From contig NW_005179085.1 of assembly GCF_000350225.1 (NCBI RefSeq), forward strand, positions 108,643 to 172,642: DNA of 64,000 bases. Reading direction: 5' to 3'. The translations under genes were made by a program, and so were the position numbers. Origin of the DNA: Chondrus crispus. Taxonomy: Eukaryota > Rhodophyta > Florideophyceae > Gigartinales > Gigartinaceae. Below, one piece after another: positions 42,938 through 55,080 of the stretch; within the stretch, counting starts at the first letter, position 1; each line of letters opens with the position of its first letter. The notes under the pieces were generated by a model. It did not search any database. It saw only the letters and a list, made by a program, of their open reading frames with translations, and was not told the DNA's origin.

Positions 42938-45171
42938 GTCCTGGTCGAAGAGGCGCGCATCGATTCCCCCGCTGTGGACGTTGTTTGTCGACCCGTGAGT
43001 GCAGACTCCGGGGTCTGACGCGACCCGCAACCCTTCCCATCAGCCGAACAGATGGAAGCATTCGCGCACATGGCGGCGGAGCTCAACTCAACGCCGCGAC
43101 GCGCCTGGGAGATGGAACAGACCTCGGCCGAGAGGTCGCCCGGAGCCCCCTCGAGTGGGCCCGGTGCCACTGCTCCTCCAGGCGCATCCGGAGCGCAGGA
43201 GTGGCCCCCGACTGGAGCCGTCACCAGTCGGAGGACGGAGGACATCAAGCCGACGGCGGACGCGAACTTCGCGTCCGAGACTCAAGCCCTGCCGTATGCA
43301 TCCGGAAGCATGCGGCAGTCCCGACGGGTACCGAACGAACCCGACCGTGGCCGTGGAGGACTCGCCCACGGATCAGGGGATCCGATTCTCCCCTTCGATC
43401 CTCGCTGGGGCGGCTACCAGCCAGCGGATCTTACCACGCATCCCGGCCCCGTCGACGTCCGAACGTTGCCCGTCACGCCGTTCGGAACGTTGGGCCCCGC
43501 CGAACCCGGGCTCGAGCCCGTCCACACCATGATACAGGAGTTCAGCGCCGTCGCGAACTACTGCATGTATCGGTTGGACAACACCTCGAGGCTCATTACC
43601 TCGGGTGACGCGGGACGGATCGCGAAGTACGTCCAACGCTGCCGTGGGCTCCGTCCCACGATGAAGAGCTTCGACGGTACTGACGCGATTCAGTTGCTCC
43701 CGTTCCTGAAGGATATCCGGATAACCTTCAATGCCCAGCACCTGACCGAAGGTGTGGCAATCCGTGTCTTCGCTCACTTCATCGAACGGGACACGGAGCG
43801 GTTGTATACGAGTTACAGCATGCGCGGCCTCCGCGCCGGCCAGCTCCACGACGACACGAGCTGGCCTGGTCTCGTCAACCAATTTATCAAACGCTACCTA
43901 ACCGACGACGTGTTAGGGGAAGCGTTTGATGCTGTCGCGTCGGCGCAACAGCTTCCTCACGAAACCGAGAACACCTTCGCGGACCGGCTGGAATCCGCCG
44001 CGTTCCGATGCACGGCCGTATTCTCAGAACAAGCGCTCGAGCACTACTTCGCGAGCGGGTTGTCCACTGCAACCCGGGCCGCAGTGGCAGAGACGGTACA
44101 ACAGTTGCCCGGACGACAGAAGACCGAACTCTCAACGATTCGCCGTATGGCAACGACCGAGGGTACAACCTACCGCGCTCGTCGCGGGTTGCCGCTGCCG
44201 GACCCGAAGCCGGCAGCGAAGGGAGTCCGAACTCCAAGGTCGCACGGAACGAGTTCGCCGGCGACCGCCCTCCACATTGGAGGAGATGAGTGGCAGGCCG
44301 ACCCTGTCCTCATCACGCAAGGCTTCGACCGGGCAGGAGGCCGACCCCCTACGCCAGCTTTCACCGGTTCGACCGGAGGCTTCGCAACGGCGTTCGCGCA
44401 CACGACGAGGGACACGGGTGGTCCAAACCACAACATGGCCGAGCTGGATATCTCCCGTCGAGAAGGAGACCGCGGGCTGCCTAACGTGCCTCGACTCACC
44501 GATGAGGAGGCACGCCACGCGGCGACTTTCGCGTCGACCGATGGCAGCGCGTACATTTGTTGGCTGTGCCGGACGTACGGCCACGCCATGTACGCGTGCC
44601 CGTTCCTGTTGCCTCAACAACGTCAGTTCACGGCGTACAGAAGCTACCGCTATCAGATGGAGACGCGCCCCGGAATGGGCAATCTCATTCAGCAGTCTAC
44701 GCAGGCAGACCGAGGCCCGCGTCGAGGTGACCTGACCGATCGGGTGGCGGCGTCCGTTTTGCCCCTCGTGAAGGCGGGTACCGATACCCGGGGACCGATC
44801 CAAGGGATCGACGTGACCCTCGTCAGATGGATAGGCGATATCCCCGTCGAGATGGGCGAGGCGACCGGGGCCGACCCCCGTTGCCCCAAGGGGTACAGAA
44901 CGCCATCATGTACCTCCAGGATTGGGCTGGGGAGACGCACCCCCAGCCCACGGAAGGAGGCGGAGAAGAGCCCGTTCTCTCCGCCCCTCGAATATTGCAA
45001 CGGCCGGAAGTTGCAATCCAAGGCCACGAGGTATCCGATTACTTCGTAGAAGATGCCCAGTCGGGGTGGGGAAACCGTCCCCATCCGCGCGGCCAGGGGC
45101 CCGTCAACGCGCTAGCTAACCATAGCCAAGCGAATATAACTGACAGCTCGGGTAGTTCGAAAACCCCGTAA
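42938..45171 (+). pseudogene. Family 1 gag, remainder (outer copy)
   Basis: Continues the gag begun at 23,359 after the 19.2-kb insertion; the first five bases are the duplicated GTCCT. Reads LVEEARIDSPAVD and then meets an in-frame TGA at about 43,017 where the inner copy has a sense codon. From 43,052 the frame runs through the capsid-like region to the CCHC knuckle (CWLCRTYGHAMYAC, about 44,560-44,601). Near 44,735 a small change shifts frame; the basic C-terminal region continues in the frame 44,827-45,171 and ends at the junction hairpin. With one stop and one shift it is a dead copy. Confidence 0.85.
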
Positions 45172-45260
45172 AGACGGTTACGTTTGCGCGGTCGCGTGAA
45201 CCGTCTTGTCACACCAACATAGACCCGCCCCTATTTGTCCCCGGCGGGGGCGGGGAACGT

Positions 45261-46313
45261 TTGCCGATATTATTCCCCTCAACCCCGCACAAGCGCACCG
45301 AGACACCCGTAAGCTTGGTGCGAAAGGACGAAGACGTTGAGGCAACCGTGAGCGCGGCGCACACGGAGGAAGGCACTGTGGAAACCGTGAGCCAAGTGCC
45401 TAACAAGAAGCGCATCGAACGCGCCGGCGGCCCGACCCAGGGGGACCCGGGGCCGCCAGAAGAATTCAGGCCGCGTACGAACGCGACTTGTCGCGGCGAC
45501 GCGGCCGACCGAAGGGCGCCCCGCGACCAAGGCCGAAGGATGCCGAAGAGCAGTCGGAACCGGCGCCGGCAGCCCAGGCGGAACGATCTCGCCGAGCCGG
45601 GCACGCCGAAGGTGGTCGACGGCGTCATTTGCCTTATGACGTCGAAGATTTACAACGTCCTCGCCTCGATAGCCACGAAGGGAAATGCCTTCAAGCCCCG
45701 CACGATCGCCGTTGACACGTTCTCGGGGTACAATCTGGTGAGGAAGGCCGACCTTCCTCCCGATTGGTCGCGGTACGTCATCCGCGACGCGCCACTGCCC
45801 CGATTGGCAGGCGCGAATAGCAACCCGCTTACGCTCTCGGCCGTCGTCCGTCTGGCCATGCGGTTGAGGAACACGACGTTCCGAATTCCGTTCGTCGTGG
45901 CGGACCAGCTCGCCGTGCCGGTCCTCCTTGGTACGGCCTTCATCGATACACACGTACGAAGTATCGACATCGAAGCTCAACGGTTGGAGCTCCGCCAAGG
46001 TGGCTCCGTTGCCATCGTCGACGGGAAGGGGGAGCCGACTCCCCCAACCAGGCGGCACGGACGTGAGACAAGCCGGGCTGACGCACGCGACGAAGCCCCG
46101 CAGGCGATCCGAATCGCCCGCTGGGTTACCATCCCCGCAAGGTCGCAGGCCCGTGTGCGCGTTACCACGACGGGGAGGGGCCTCGTGTTTATAGAGCCGA
46201 AGCCGTCACTCCAACACCGACATGGAGTGAGGCTGACGAACGGCGTCGTCGAGGTCCTGCCGAACCAGACCTTTGACGTCATCGTCGCGAACTTTTCGCG
46301 ACAGGAAAGGCGG
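45261..46313 (+). pseudogene. Family 1 pol start: protease region (outer copy, truncated)
   Basis: The first about 350 codons of pol. Opens at a TTG-type codon after the gag stop, as in the inner copy. Contains the linker, the protease with AVDTFSGYNLV (Gly of the usual DTG replaced by Phe), DQLAVPVLLGTAFIDTHVRS and the spacer to SRQERR. At 46,314 the sequence changes abruptly to a family 2 LTR in the opposite direction, so reverse transcriptase and the rest are missing from the window. Confidence 0.85.
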
Positions 46314-47344
46314 TGTAGTGCAATGTGCCTGGCAGGCCGCGAACACAGTCCGACGGTCAAACAAAAAGAAGAAAAACAGCAACAGAAACAACCACTGCCG
46401 ATGGCACGCGCTACGGAGCGTTCGAGACTCCCTTTCCCCTTGTGCGGGCTTGCAGCCCACGGTAGCTCGACTCCGACGGGGGGGTTAAGGAAAGACACCC
46501 GGCCCGGGAGGATAATGGTGGTAGAGACTTGTGAAGACTTGAGTGCTCGACGAGTGCGGATTGGGCTTGTCTACGAGAATGTAACCGCAGTTCGCTGGGT
46601 TGTAAGGCCAATGCTCGACGAGCGTCTTCAGCACCTTGGGTATAATTCAAGGTCTTCGACGGGGTCTTGTTCAGCACTACCCGACGGGATCGTAACCGTG
46701 TAGCAACGCTACTACCGACGTGTTGCCCGATGGCTAAAAACACCAGCGCGATCGCGATCGCGGTAGGCGGTACCAACTCTGTCTTATACAGTAAGACCTT
46801 CGACGGAGGCGTCGTTACAACAGCCTTCCTACGGACCTTGAAACAGTAGCAGCGCTACACAACGTGTTTCCCGATGGCTAAAACACCTACACCGGGTCGG
46901 TCGCAACCGACTCCAATGGAACTAACACAATTAAGGGAAAAATAGGTGTAGAGATAGAAAAGGATAGGAATTAGAGATATAAAAGGTAAAAGGATAAGGA
47001 AAAGAAATGGGACCCCGAGCAATAGAAGATGTCGTTAGCAGCGTAGAAGGGAAGCGCGTCCCGTGAACGGAAGCGGTGTTCGACGAAGGCGAGATCTAAC
47101 TCCGGCAACTCGGGTTGGTTCATTGACTTGGTCGGTCAAAGGACTAAGTTATATAGAGCCCCACCGGGGCGAGTACAGTAGCTCCCGGCTCTAGATTCTA
47201 GATCTAATTAGTAAATAAATTAAATAATTAAAATAATCGTGCGCTTCGTCGCACACGTGTATCTCCCAAACCCGGACTACAGTATCCAATTTTTATCCTT
47301 TTTCACTTCTTTTCACCCCCCTTTCAGGTGCGTATTTCACTACA
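46314..47344 (-). repeat. Family 2 3' LTR (minus-strand copy)
   Basis: Plus strand TGTAGTGCAATG...TTTCACTACA, 1,031 bp. The polypurine tract lies just beyond 47,344, so this is a 3' LTR of a minus-strand element. It interrupts the protease region of the outer family 1 copy; five bases before it are GGCGG, whose partner is not in the window. A TATATAA block (minus strand, 47,149-47,155) is shared with the LTR at 52,092. Confidence 0.85.
47149..47155 (-). promoter_or_regulatory. TATA-like box in family 2 LTR
   Basis: TATATAA on the minus strand followed by CTTAG, at the same place as in the LTRs at 52,092 and 61,413. Likely the retrotransposon promoter. Confidence 0.55.
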
Positions 47345-47357
47345 TATCCCCCTTCCG
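47345..47357 (-). promoter_or_regulatory. Family 2 polypurine tract (minus copy)
   Basis: On the minus strand GGAAGGGGGATA directly before the LTR. The plus-strand copy has the matching AGAAGGGGGATA at 61,401-61,412. Confidence 0.75.
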
Positions 47358-50300
47358 AGCGCTCTTGTACGCCGCTCCGCCATCGTATAATCTCCTCACC
47401 GTCTTTCTCATACCCCTAAACCGCCGCTTCTGTTAACCTGCCGGAGTGCAAGAGCAAGACGAGCCTGATGTTTTCTTCATCCCCGAGCCATACGAGGGGT
47501 GGTACCAAACGGAAGTGCCACGGCGTGGGCTTTTCTTCCACTTCCCCCGACCCTCTAGGTCTTCCTTCCATCCCTCGGTTACCCCCTGATTCCCAACACG
47601 CCGGCCCAGCTCGTCCCCTTCTCCTACGGCCGTTCCGGTTGCCGCCTTCTTGTCACCAATCGTCGACGTAGTCCAATCGACCAGGGGAGGTTCGAACTCC
47701 CCGTGCTCTCCAGATGTTATCAAAAAGAACGACGACGTCGCCAGCGTCTATCGCACATCGCTCCGTGCTCACGGAATAAACGAGGGGGCTCTTCGAGGAG
47801 CGTCCCTCACTGACCTGCGCGTACTAGTGCAGTTTGTCGCCTCACTTCCGAAGGAAAAAATCCTTGGGTGAATCGTCCCATTGACCCGTTGCCGATCGTA
47901 GCGTCCTGCCGATCCGTGTTCGGATCATTGTTCTTTGAGGGTGTCGTCTCATCGTCGACACTTCCCTACATTCCACCGACAGTAAATTGCATTCCCTTTT
48001 CCTATCAACTTCCTCCTCTTTTTCTGCGTACCGTCATTGCGGTCGCTCCCTCTATCCCCAACTTCCTCCTTTTTTTCTCGCGAGTTCAGTAGGTCCGTTT
48101 CTCGCTTGCATCCGTCACTGGGAGAGTACTGACTCCCCTGTAGTCTCTAAACGCGATCCGAATATGCGGACCATCCGGGTGATGTGTTCTGGTAGCGTGG
48201 GATCGATTCACAAGGACAGTTGTCTTTTCCCGGTGTGTGTTCCTCGATGTTTGAACATCGATATATCCTCATCCATGGTGGTACCGTCTGCCTTGATTGC
48301 CTTGGCGAAATCCCCCTCGAGATCCATCTCTCCTTTTCCTACTCGTCAGCTTTGCACGCACAGAGTTACTGTACGTCTCCGTTTCGCAGGCTTGTCTTCT
48401 CGTGCATTTTTTAACGTAATGCTGACGACGTCATCGTCGTCGCTTTGTGAGATTCACCTTCCGAACCCCCTTTGTGTGGTCTCTCGTAGCTGTCGAACAG
48501 CCACATCCATTCTCCACGTGCTCCTAAAACCCCTTTCTCTCCTGGTACCCCATTTCTTTCTTTGTCGAACTGGACGGCGTTTGCTCGCGCGTCACCTTCG
48601 CCGATGGTGTGCGCGTCGCGGGGTCCTGATCCGCTTACTGTTATCTTCTGGGGCGGCTTGTCAACATTCCATTGTGCGGTCGCGTCCTCTGCGTCTACAC
48701 AAAAAATAATGATGATGGAGAAGGGAGGGGGAACGAGGTTATTGCGTCAACTGTATTCATTTTGGGCTTACCGGTTAGCAGAGTTTGCTTGCCTCGAGCA
48801 GGGGGGGAAGGGGTATCAAGACCTCAATCTGTCTTCCTCTCCTGCTTGTCATCTTCTCGGTCTTAGTTCGACCTCTACGCCGGCGACGACCTTGGCATAG
48901 CAAACCGGAGTCTCCGGTGGGGGTTTCCGTCAGCGTTCGTGGTTTTCACAAACAACAATCCTCAGTCGTAATTTGGGGCATTTGGTAAAATGGAGGGGGT
49001 TTGGTTCTCAAGCTTCCTCCTATTGTGATTCCCGTGGTCGCAAGATCGGCGCCTGGGGTCTGATGACAACAAACGTGATACGTGTGCATTTTCCAGCGCC
49101 GGCTGCTGCTTTCCTTAATTTTTCTTTTTAAAATATTCTCACGGCAGCTTCACACGTCTGTCTCCGTGCACTCGTCTGCCGGTGGTTTTCGTTTCTAAGT
49201 CAATACAATGACTCGTCCCTCGTTGTGTTGGCTGCACACAACGTCCTCGTGCGACTACCTCTGCCACCAGCATGTCGTGTCGTCACTTCCAGCGTGCTTC
49301 CGACCCCCTGGTCGTCTTCTGTTCGCATCAATGCTCCTCTTTGAATCCTGAGATACCTCCTCTTGATTTGTGCTCCCTTCGTACAACCTCCCTCACTTCC
49401 TGCCGAACCGTACTGTACGTGTGTACGCGAAATCGTCAGCCTGCGTTCCGCGTAGCAAAAATTGCAACTTCCCGCGACGCGTTCCCACGTCCGTGATATC
49501 CACTTCTGGTCTATGCCAATTTTTTCTCCTCTTTTTCTTGCATCCTACCCTCACTCGGGGGCTCAGCGTATCCCCTCATTTGCCTCTAACTCCCCTTTCG
49601 TTCGACGAATGTGGCACGCTTGACACAAGTGACCTACGGATCGCATACTGTAGTCAGTCGCGCCGTTGATCGTCCGCGGACGATCGATGATCAATGCCGG
49701 GGTCCCAGGTTGCCCCGGTGTAATTGACGTCGCTTAGCTTGCGAGTTCCCCTAGCTCTTCTCTTCCTGGCTCGAGGAATTAAATTAGGAACGTCATTACC
49801 CCAACAAATGCACATTGTCGTCACTCGACGCCGTCAAGCGGGTTGACAGCTCGTCGTGTCCGCCTTTCCTTTTCTTTTTCTGAAGTGTACGTTTTTCAGT
49901 TCCTCCTCTTTTCCAACTCGTCTGCCCTTTCGTCCACGTTAGGGACAACTGTCCCTGTCGCAAAAGGGTTCGTGGGGCGACTTCCTCGATGGCTTTCGTA
50001 TGCCGGTTTCCTCAATCGTGCACGATTTCACTCACCTTTCTCAGCGGTTCAGTGTGATGATCCGCGTCAAAACCTTGACACTCAGTCGACCCTCGATCGT
50101 GACGAGTTCCCTGTCTTCCATCAGCATTCCCTTTTCTCTTGGGGTTGCGTCGGAGGCCCTCTCGACCTTCGGCGTGCGTCATCCTCATCCGCCTCTCCTA
50201 TGTGCCTGCCTTTCGAAAATGGGCTATAGTACAGTCAGGCTATCACGAGCATTGACATACATGAATGTGTATATAATTTTTTCTGTCGTTGCTCGTCGAT

Positions 50301-51546
50301 GATCGACCGTGTCGATCTTCTCTCGCGCTTGTTCATCACACCGGGCCCGTCATCGCGACAACCAGCTGGTCCCTCCGTAAAACGGGTTGCTTCTGGATCG
50401 CCTAACTCGGGATGCCACACGCGCGTAGGTGCGTGGGTCGCTCTTCTCCTCCACTTGTCGTCGCGTTTCTCAAAGCCACCGAGGGCTCTCCCTGCTGCCA
50501 GCCTTGCGATTTGGGCGGGCTTCGCCTTTCCTTTCTCTTCTCCTGCTCGTGCCTTTCGAGCACACTCAACGAGGATCTCTACAACACAAAAAAATAAACA
50601 AAGGAGACAAAACAAAAAAACAACAACAAGAGAGAGATAAAACAGAAACAATTAGTGGGGGGGAGGATACCGTCATGAGCCCATAAGTAACGTGTCCGTC
50701 GCGGAGGGCTGATCGACTATCTCGGTCCCCTCAGTTCTCCGCTTTCGTCCTTGTCCTGCTTCGGTGTCGCGCTCGTCCTGGTCAGCATGACATTATGTCA
50801 TCACTCTCGTTGGCGCGGCACGTCGGGAAGGCAGAGGGCGTCCTCAGTATAATTTCGCGTTGTTTCGCGTGCCCTCGATCCTTTCCCAGGCGGTGTTATA
50901 AACTAGGGAGGTTGATCCTCCTGCTCGGCGAGCGTCCGTCTCACTGTTTCTTGAGCCTCATCAGCACCTCGGAAGCAAATGTTTGCCAAAGCGGTCGGCG
51001 GGTGCGGCCGTCACATTCTACGCTGAATGTATGAAGACAACCGTGGGGCGGCCTTGGACACTTGTATCGTTGTTATTGGCACCCCTCGCGTGCCCTTCGC
51101 TTACCCAGAAATTTTCCTAATCTTGCTTATAATTGCAAGGGACGGCTACGGCTCCTTCTGACTCATTTTTCCAGATTGGTATCTCCTCGTGGACACTTCC
51201 CATTCATCCGATTAAATTACACTTCGTGCATTCGAATCGTAAGTCCGAACGTTAGCTCATGTCCCCTTTGCAGTAATGCGGATGCATACTGTACTCCATC
51301 ATCCGGACTGACGATATCACTTTCCTATTTCTAGAAACCGTCCCTCACGTCCGTCCCTTAACGTACGGGTTTACGCGGGTTTCCTGCTTCTTTTCTCCTC
51401 TCATACTCTCCAGACAGACCTCGCGTCCGGCCTCTTCTTGACAGTCATTATCCAGGCAGCGCGCGCGCGATTTGCGCGGGTAAGGACAGCCGCTTCCTTC
51501 GGAAGTAATTGACTGTTGCGCTGCGGGGTAACTGCCCAATGGGCTC
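47358..51546 (-). other. Family 2 3' region (minus copy), no named gene
   Basis: About 4.2 kb between the chromodomain fragment and the polypurine tract. It is strongly pyrimidine-rich on the plus strand, giving many plus-strand (antisense) frames, for example 47,468-47,671, 47,650-47,871 and 47,987-48,709. Parts resemble the reverse complement of the plus copy's 3' region (about 60,640-61,290): shared VGF...GLPSIPRLPP and an INEG motif in the antisense reading. A pyrimidine tract ending in CAG at 48,089 could be a splice acceptor. I cannot name a product. An A-rich run lies at about 50,580-50,645. Confidence 0.4.
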
Positions 51547-52091
51547 TCACGTCGCGTCCTCGGTGGTATAAACATACCATCTCACCTTGAGAATTAGTTT
51601 CTCCTCGTCGTAGCCGTGGTCCACGATCTTGTCGATCACATACTCCTGACTCTTGGCTCCTTCTTCTTGCATATCCAACTGTCCTTCCCCGTTCCGAAGA
51701 GCCAGCGACTCAACCTTATCCTGCTCTTCCGAACCTCCTATCCCTTGTAGATCGGGCGAGATGTGCGCAGCTTCCTGATTTACCAGCGGTCCGTCATCCG
51801 TCTTATTCTTCGCTTGCGCGTCGGGTTCTTCTCGTTCCCCTTCTCGATTGAGGAACTGTAGCGCTTGCTGTAGCCCGATTATCGGCGTGTAGTTCATGGG
51901 ACTAGGGGCTAATTCGACTTGATCTCGCGACACGCGCTCTTCTTGGTCGCCGATGGCAATGACGACCGTATTCTCAGTTGACTCCTTCACTTGATACGGA
52001 CCCGTAGCTACTTGTGCCAACTTCTGTTTCGGCTCGGTGGCCGTGCCTTGCTCTTTCCGAAGGAATACGTATGATCCTGAAGGGATGTCAT
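51547..52091 (-). pseudogene. Family 2 pol C-terminus: chromodomain part (minus copy)
   Basis: Reads IPSGSYVFLRKEQGTATEP, KLAQVATGPYQVKESTENT, a Glu/Gln-rich linker, then EYVIDKIVDHGYDEEKLILK and VRWY, the start of a chromodomain. Where the other copy has EDATWEP the Trp codon is TGA here, and the rest follows after the stop. The frame is cut at 52,091 by the family 2 LTR in plus orientation; codons above that point belong to the LTR. Confidence 0.8.
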
Positions 52092-53025
52092 TGTAGTGCA
52101 ATACACACTTGAAAAGGGGGGTGAAAATAAGTGAAAAAGGAAAAAATTGGATACTGTAGTCCGGGTTGGGGGGACACACGTGTGCGACGAAGCGCAAGAT
52201 TGTTTTAATTATTTAATTTATTTACTAATTAGATCTAGAATCTAGAGCCGGGAGCTACTGTACTCGCCCCGGCGGGGCTCTATATAACTTAGCCCTTCGA
52301 CCGACCAAGTCAATAAACCAACCCGAGTTGCCAGAGTTGGGTATCGCCTTGGTGGAAGTCCGTCTTTTACAAGACATTCCGTTTAACTACAGATTACTTT
52401 ATCCTTTGCGCTCGGGGGTTCCCTTTTTCCTTACCAATTTTCCTTTATTTCCCTATCCTAATTTCCTTTAATCTTGAGTTCGTCCCACCTTGTAGGATTG
52501 CGATCCGCAACGTGACGTCATTTGCCATCGGGCTTCTGTGTAGGTGCACCAGTGGTGCTCTTCTCAGCGTTGGTTATATCGGAATCTGGTTGCGACCGAT
52601 CCAGTGTTGGTACTTTGCCATCGGGCAGTACGACGGTGTAGCTCTGCTCCGTTTTCTTCTTTCCCGACGGGCTACGTTGCGACGTCCCCGTCGAAGACCT
52701 TATCAAGGGTATAAGGTGTACAAGGCGCTCTTCGAGCATTAGATTTACGACCCATCGGACCAAGTCTACCTGGACACCCTTCCGAACTCGTCGAGCAGTT
52801 GCCTTTACAAGTCTCTACCACCATTTACCGATCCCGGGCTGGGCCCTTCTCTTTGCCCCCCCTATCAGGGATCCGAGCTACTGCGGGCCGCAAACCCGCT
52901 TAAAGAGAACAGGGAGCTTCGAACACTCCGTAGCGCTGTGCCGTTGGCAGTTGTTGTTTTTGTTGTTGTTGTTTGTGTTGGACCGTCGGACCTTCGTCTC
53001 TGCCTGACAGGCGCATTGCACTACA
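52092..53025 (+). repeat. Family 2 5' LTR (plus-strand copy)
   Basis: TGTAGTGCAATACACAC...GCATTGCACTACA, 934 bp. The primer-binding site follows, so it is a 5' LTR. It is closer to the minus-strand LTR at 46,314 (shared GATCTAGAATCTAGAGCC) than to the LTR at 61,413. A GTT-rich run lies at about 52,947-52,977. Five bases before it are GTCAT. Confidence 0.85.
52281..52287 (+). promoter_or_regulatory. TATA-like box in family 2 5' LTR
   Basis: TATATAA in the context GGCTCTATATAACTTAG, conserved between two family 2 LTRs. Confidence 0.55.
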
Positions 53026-53029
53026 ACAG

Positions 53030-53047
53030 TGGTCTCCCGACCTAGAA
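53030..53047 (+). promoter_or_regulatory. tRNA primer-binding site (family 2)
   Basis: TGGTCTCCCGACCTAGAA-type site four bases after the LTR. A partial second copy (GACCCGACCTAGAAACTGCG) follows about 30 bases on. The same site is used by family 1. Confidence 0.7.
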
Positions 53048-53187
53048 CTGCGTACAGGAGACCCGACCTAGAAACTGCGTAAGCTGAAACGGACTGCAGG
53101 AGTTGTCTCTGCGACGTAAGTTTATTTAGGTGCTGTAGCGTTTTCAATGTTTTTGTGTTAAGTTAGGTTCGTTTTTGGAAACCAACC

Positions 53188-55080
53188 ATGTCGACAAGCG
53201 CCCCCGGGGACGTCGGTCCCGAGGCGAGCAGAATCGGATCGGCAAGGGCGTCGAGGATCCGGCGAGGTCCTCGCACCCGAAGGCAGGCCAATACGGCCAC
53301 GGATCCCGAAGGTCAAGAATCCCCGACGGGGATTGAAGCCGACAAGGATAACCCATCCTACAGGTTCGAGAAGATGGGCGAGGAGATTCGCCAAGAGATG
53401 ACGAAAAATCTCGAGGCTGAATTAGTCCTCGTCCGTAAGCAACTGGAGTTGCAAGCATCCGAGTTCCACACCGTTTAGGAGAGCTATCGGCTCGAGTGGA
53501 TCTCGTCGAGAAGGAGCGAAGTGATGCGACCGACGGTCCGGAGCCGGAGGTCCTAGCTTCGTTGAAACTTTCAGTCAAGGACGCAAGGCGCGACGCGAAT
53601 CAAGCTTTGGAGTCCTTGGGGAAAATTAGAGCCAGTATCGACGACAGGTTTGACTGCGCCGCTCATCGTCTCAAGGACCTGGAACAGGCCGCCGGGCAAG
53701 AGCCGCTCCCAACGGGTCGAGAAGGCAACCGTCGATCGAGGAAGGACAAGGCCGCTGTACAGCGGAGTTCCAAGTTGAAGACTTCGAAGAAGAATCTGCG
53801 ACGCAAGAGCAAGAGTCACTGTAGTGACGAGCCGGAGGACCAAGACTCAATGACCAAGTCGAATGGCCTTTCCGAAGATGGTGACGACGGTTCGTCGAAC
53901 CATGCCATCAAATCCGAACATCGTTCAGAGGAAGGAAACGGAATTTCGCAGGCCAAGAAAATTACGTCCAGACGGGGCGGGATCACTTCGTCCGCCTCGC
54001 GGAGAGACAAGTACGCTGAGCCAGAGGACGTCGCAACGCGACGCGGGCCGCGATGGGAGGAGTTGGAGGAGCTGAATCCGACCAACTATCTCTTCAAGAA
54101 ATTACTTTCGTACCGAACGTACCGCTTGCGGAACACGCAGACATATTTGTCAAGTTCCCGCCCGGCGGACCGCCGTGCGAAAAATCAGGAGAGATATTCC
54201 GCCTAAGGTGAAGAAGGATAACACGTTCACAGGTGAGGACGGGGTCCTTGTGTTGGATTTTTTGGCAAAGTTAGTTCAGGAGTTTGATACTCAAGAAATG
54301 AACGAGGGGCAAGCGATCCGCTTATTGCCCGAATTTCTAAGCGGCATCGCCTTGAGACAGTACACTTCTGTGTCTCAGACGGCCGGGTCCCATCACCGAA
54401 AGGTGTCTGTTGGGCCAGAGGCTGTACAGTGGTTGTTGAGGAGTTTCGCAACCGACGAGGCGATCCGTCTAGCCGTGCTCGCATTGCGATAAGTTCAGCA
54501 GAGACCGTCTGAAGACGAGATGGAATTTTACATTCGCCTAACAGAGGCGATTAATCGCTGCGGGAATGTTTATTCTATGGAGGAGCAGATGACCATGTTC
54601 ATCGAGGGGCTAGATGGCAGTATCAAGCCCATGGTCTCGCAGTATCGACAAGATAACCGAGATGTCTCATTTTTGAGATTGGTAAATTATGCAAAGGCGC
54701 ATGGCTCGGCGAGCCGCGCCAAGGACAAGAAGACCAAGAAGGTCACGATTCAGACGCCGTCGACGTTCAGGGCGGGGAAAAAGCCGAGGGCTTCTCGTCC
54801 CGGTCGTAAAGGTCACGCCGCCGTCCACTTAGCCGAGTCAATCTCCGCGTCAGATGGACGCGGAGCGCACGAAAGTAGCGAAAATCATTATGAAGGAGCA
54901 CTGGTAGCCGAAGGCAATTTTATTGAGCCATCGGAGGGCTACGGACACGAGGACTACCGGGCAAGCGGCTCGTCAACTTTACCGACGCCCACATACACGA
55001 CGGAGTCGTTTTCAGAGCCGACGGATCCCGGGATGATGTTCCGGGGCCGCGGCCACACGCCGGCGCCGCACCATATCAGG
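53188..55080 (+). pseudogene. Family 2 gag, broken
   Basis: ATG at 53,188 (MSTSAPGDVG). The N-terminal part is basic, then a coiled-coil-like stretch (YRFEKMGEEIRQEMTKNLEAE) to a TAG at 53,476. The next frame (from 53,496) is highly charged with many Lys/Ser/Glu. Further frames carry the capsid-like region: EDGVLVLDFLAKLVQEFD (from about 54,235) and FYIRLTEAINRCGNVYSMEE (from 54,520). Stops and frame changes occur at about 53,476, 54,180 and 54,490. I see no CCHC knuckle before the sequence jumps into RNase H at about 55,080. Homology to family 1 gag is not visible; the call rests on position, composition and a capsid-like middle. Confidence 0.7.

Noticed and set aside
47987..48709. 240-codon plus-strand frame in the family 2 3' region
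   Set aside because: Arises in pyrimidine-rich sequence (Ser/Leu/Arg-rich) and has no counterpart clearly kept in the other copy.
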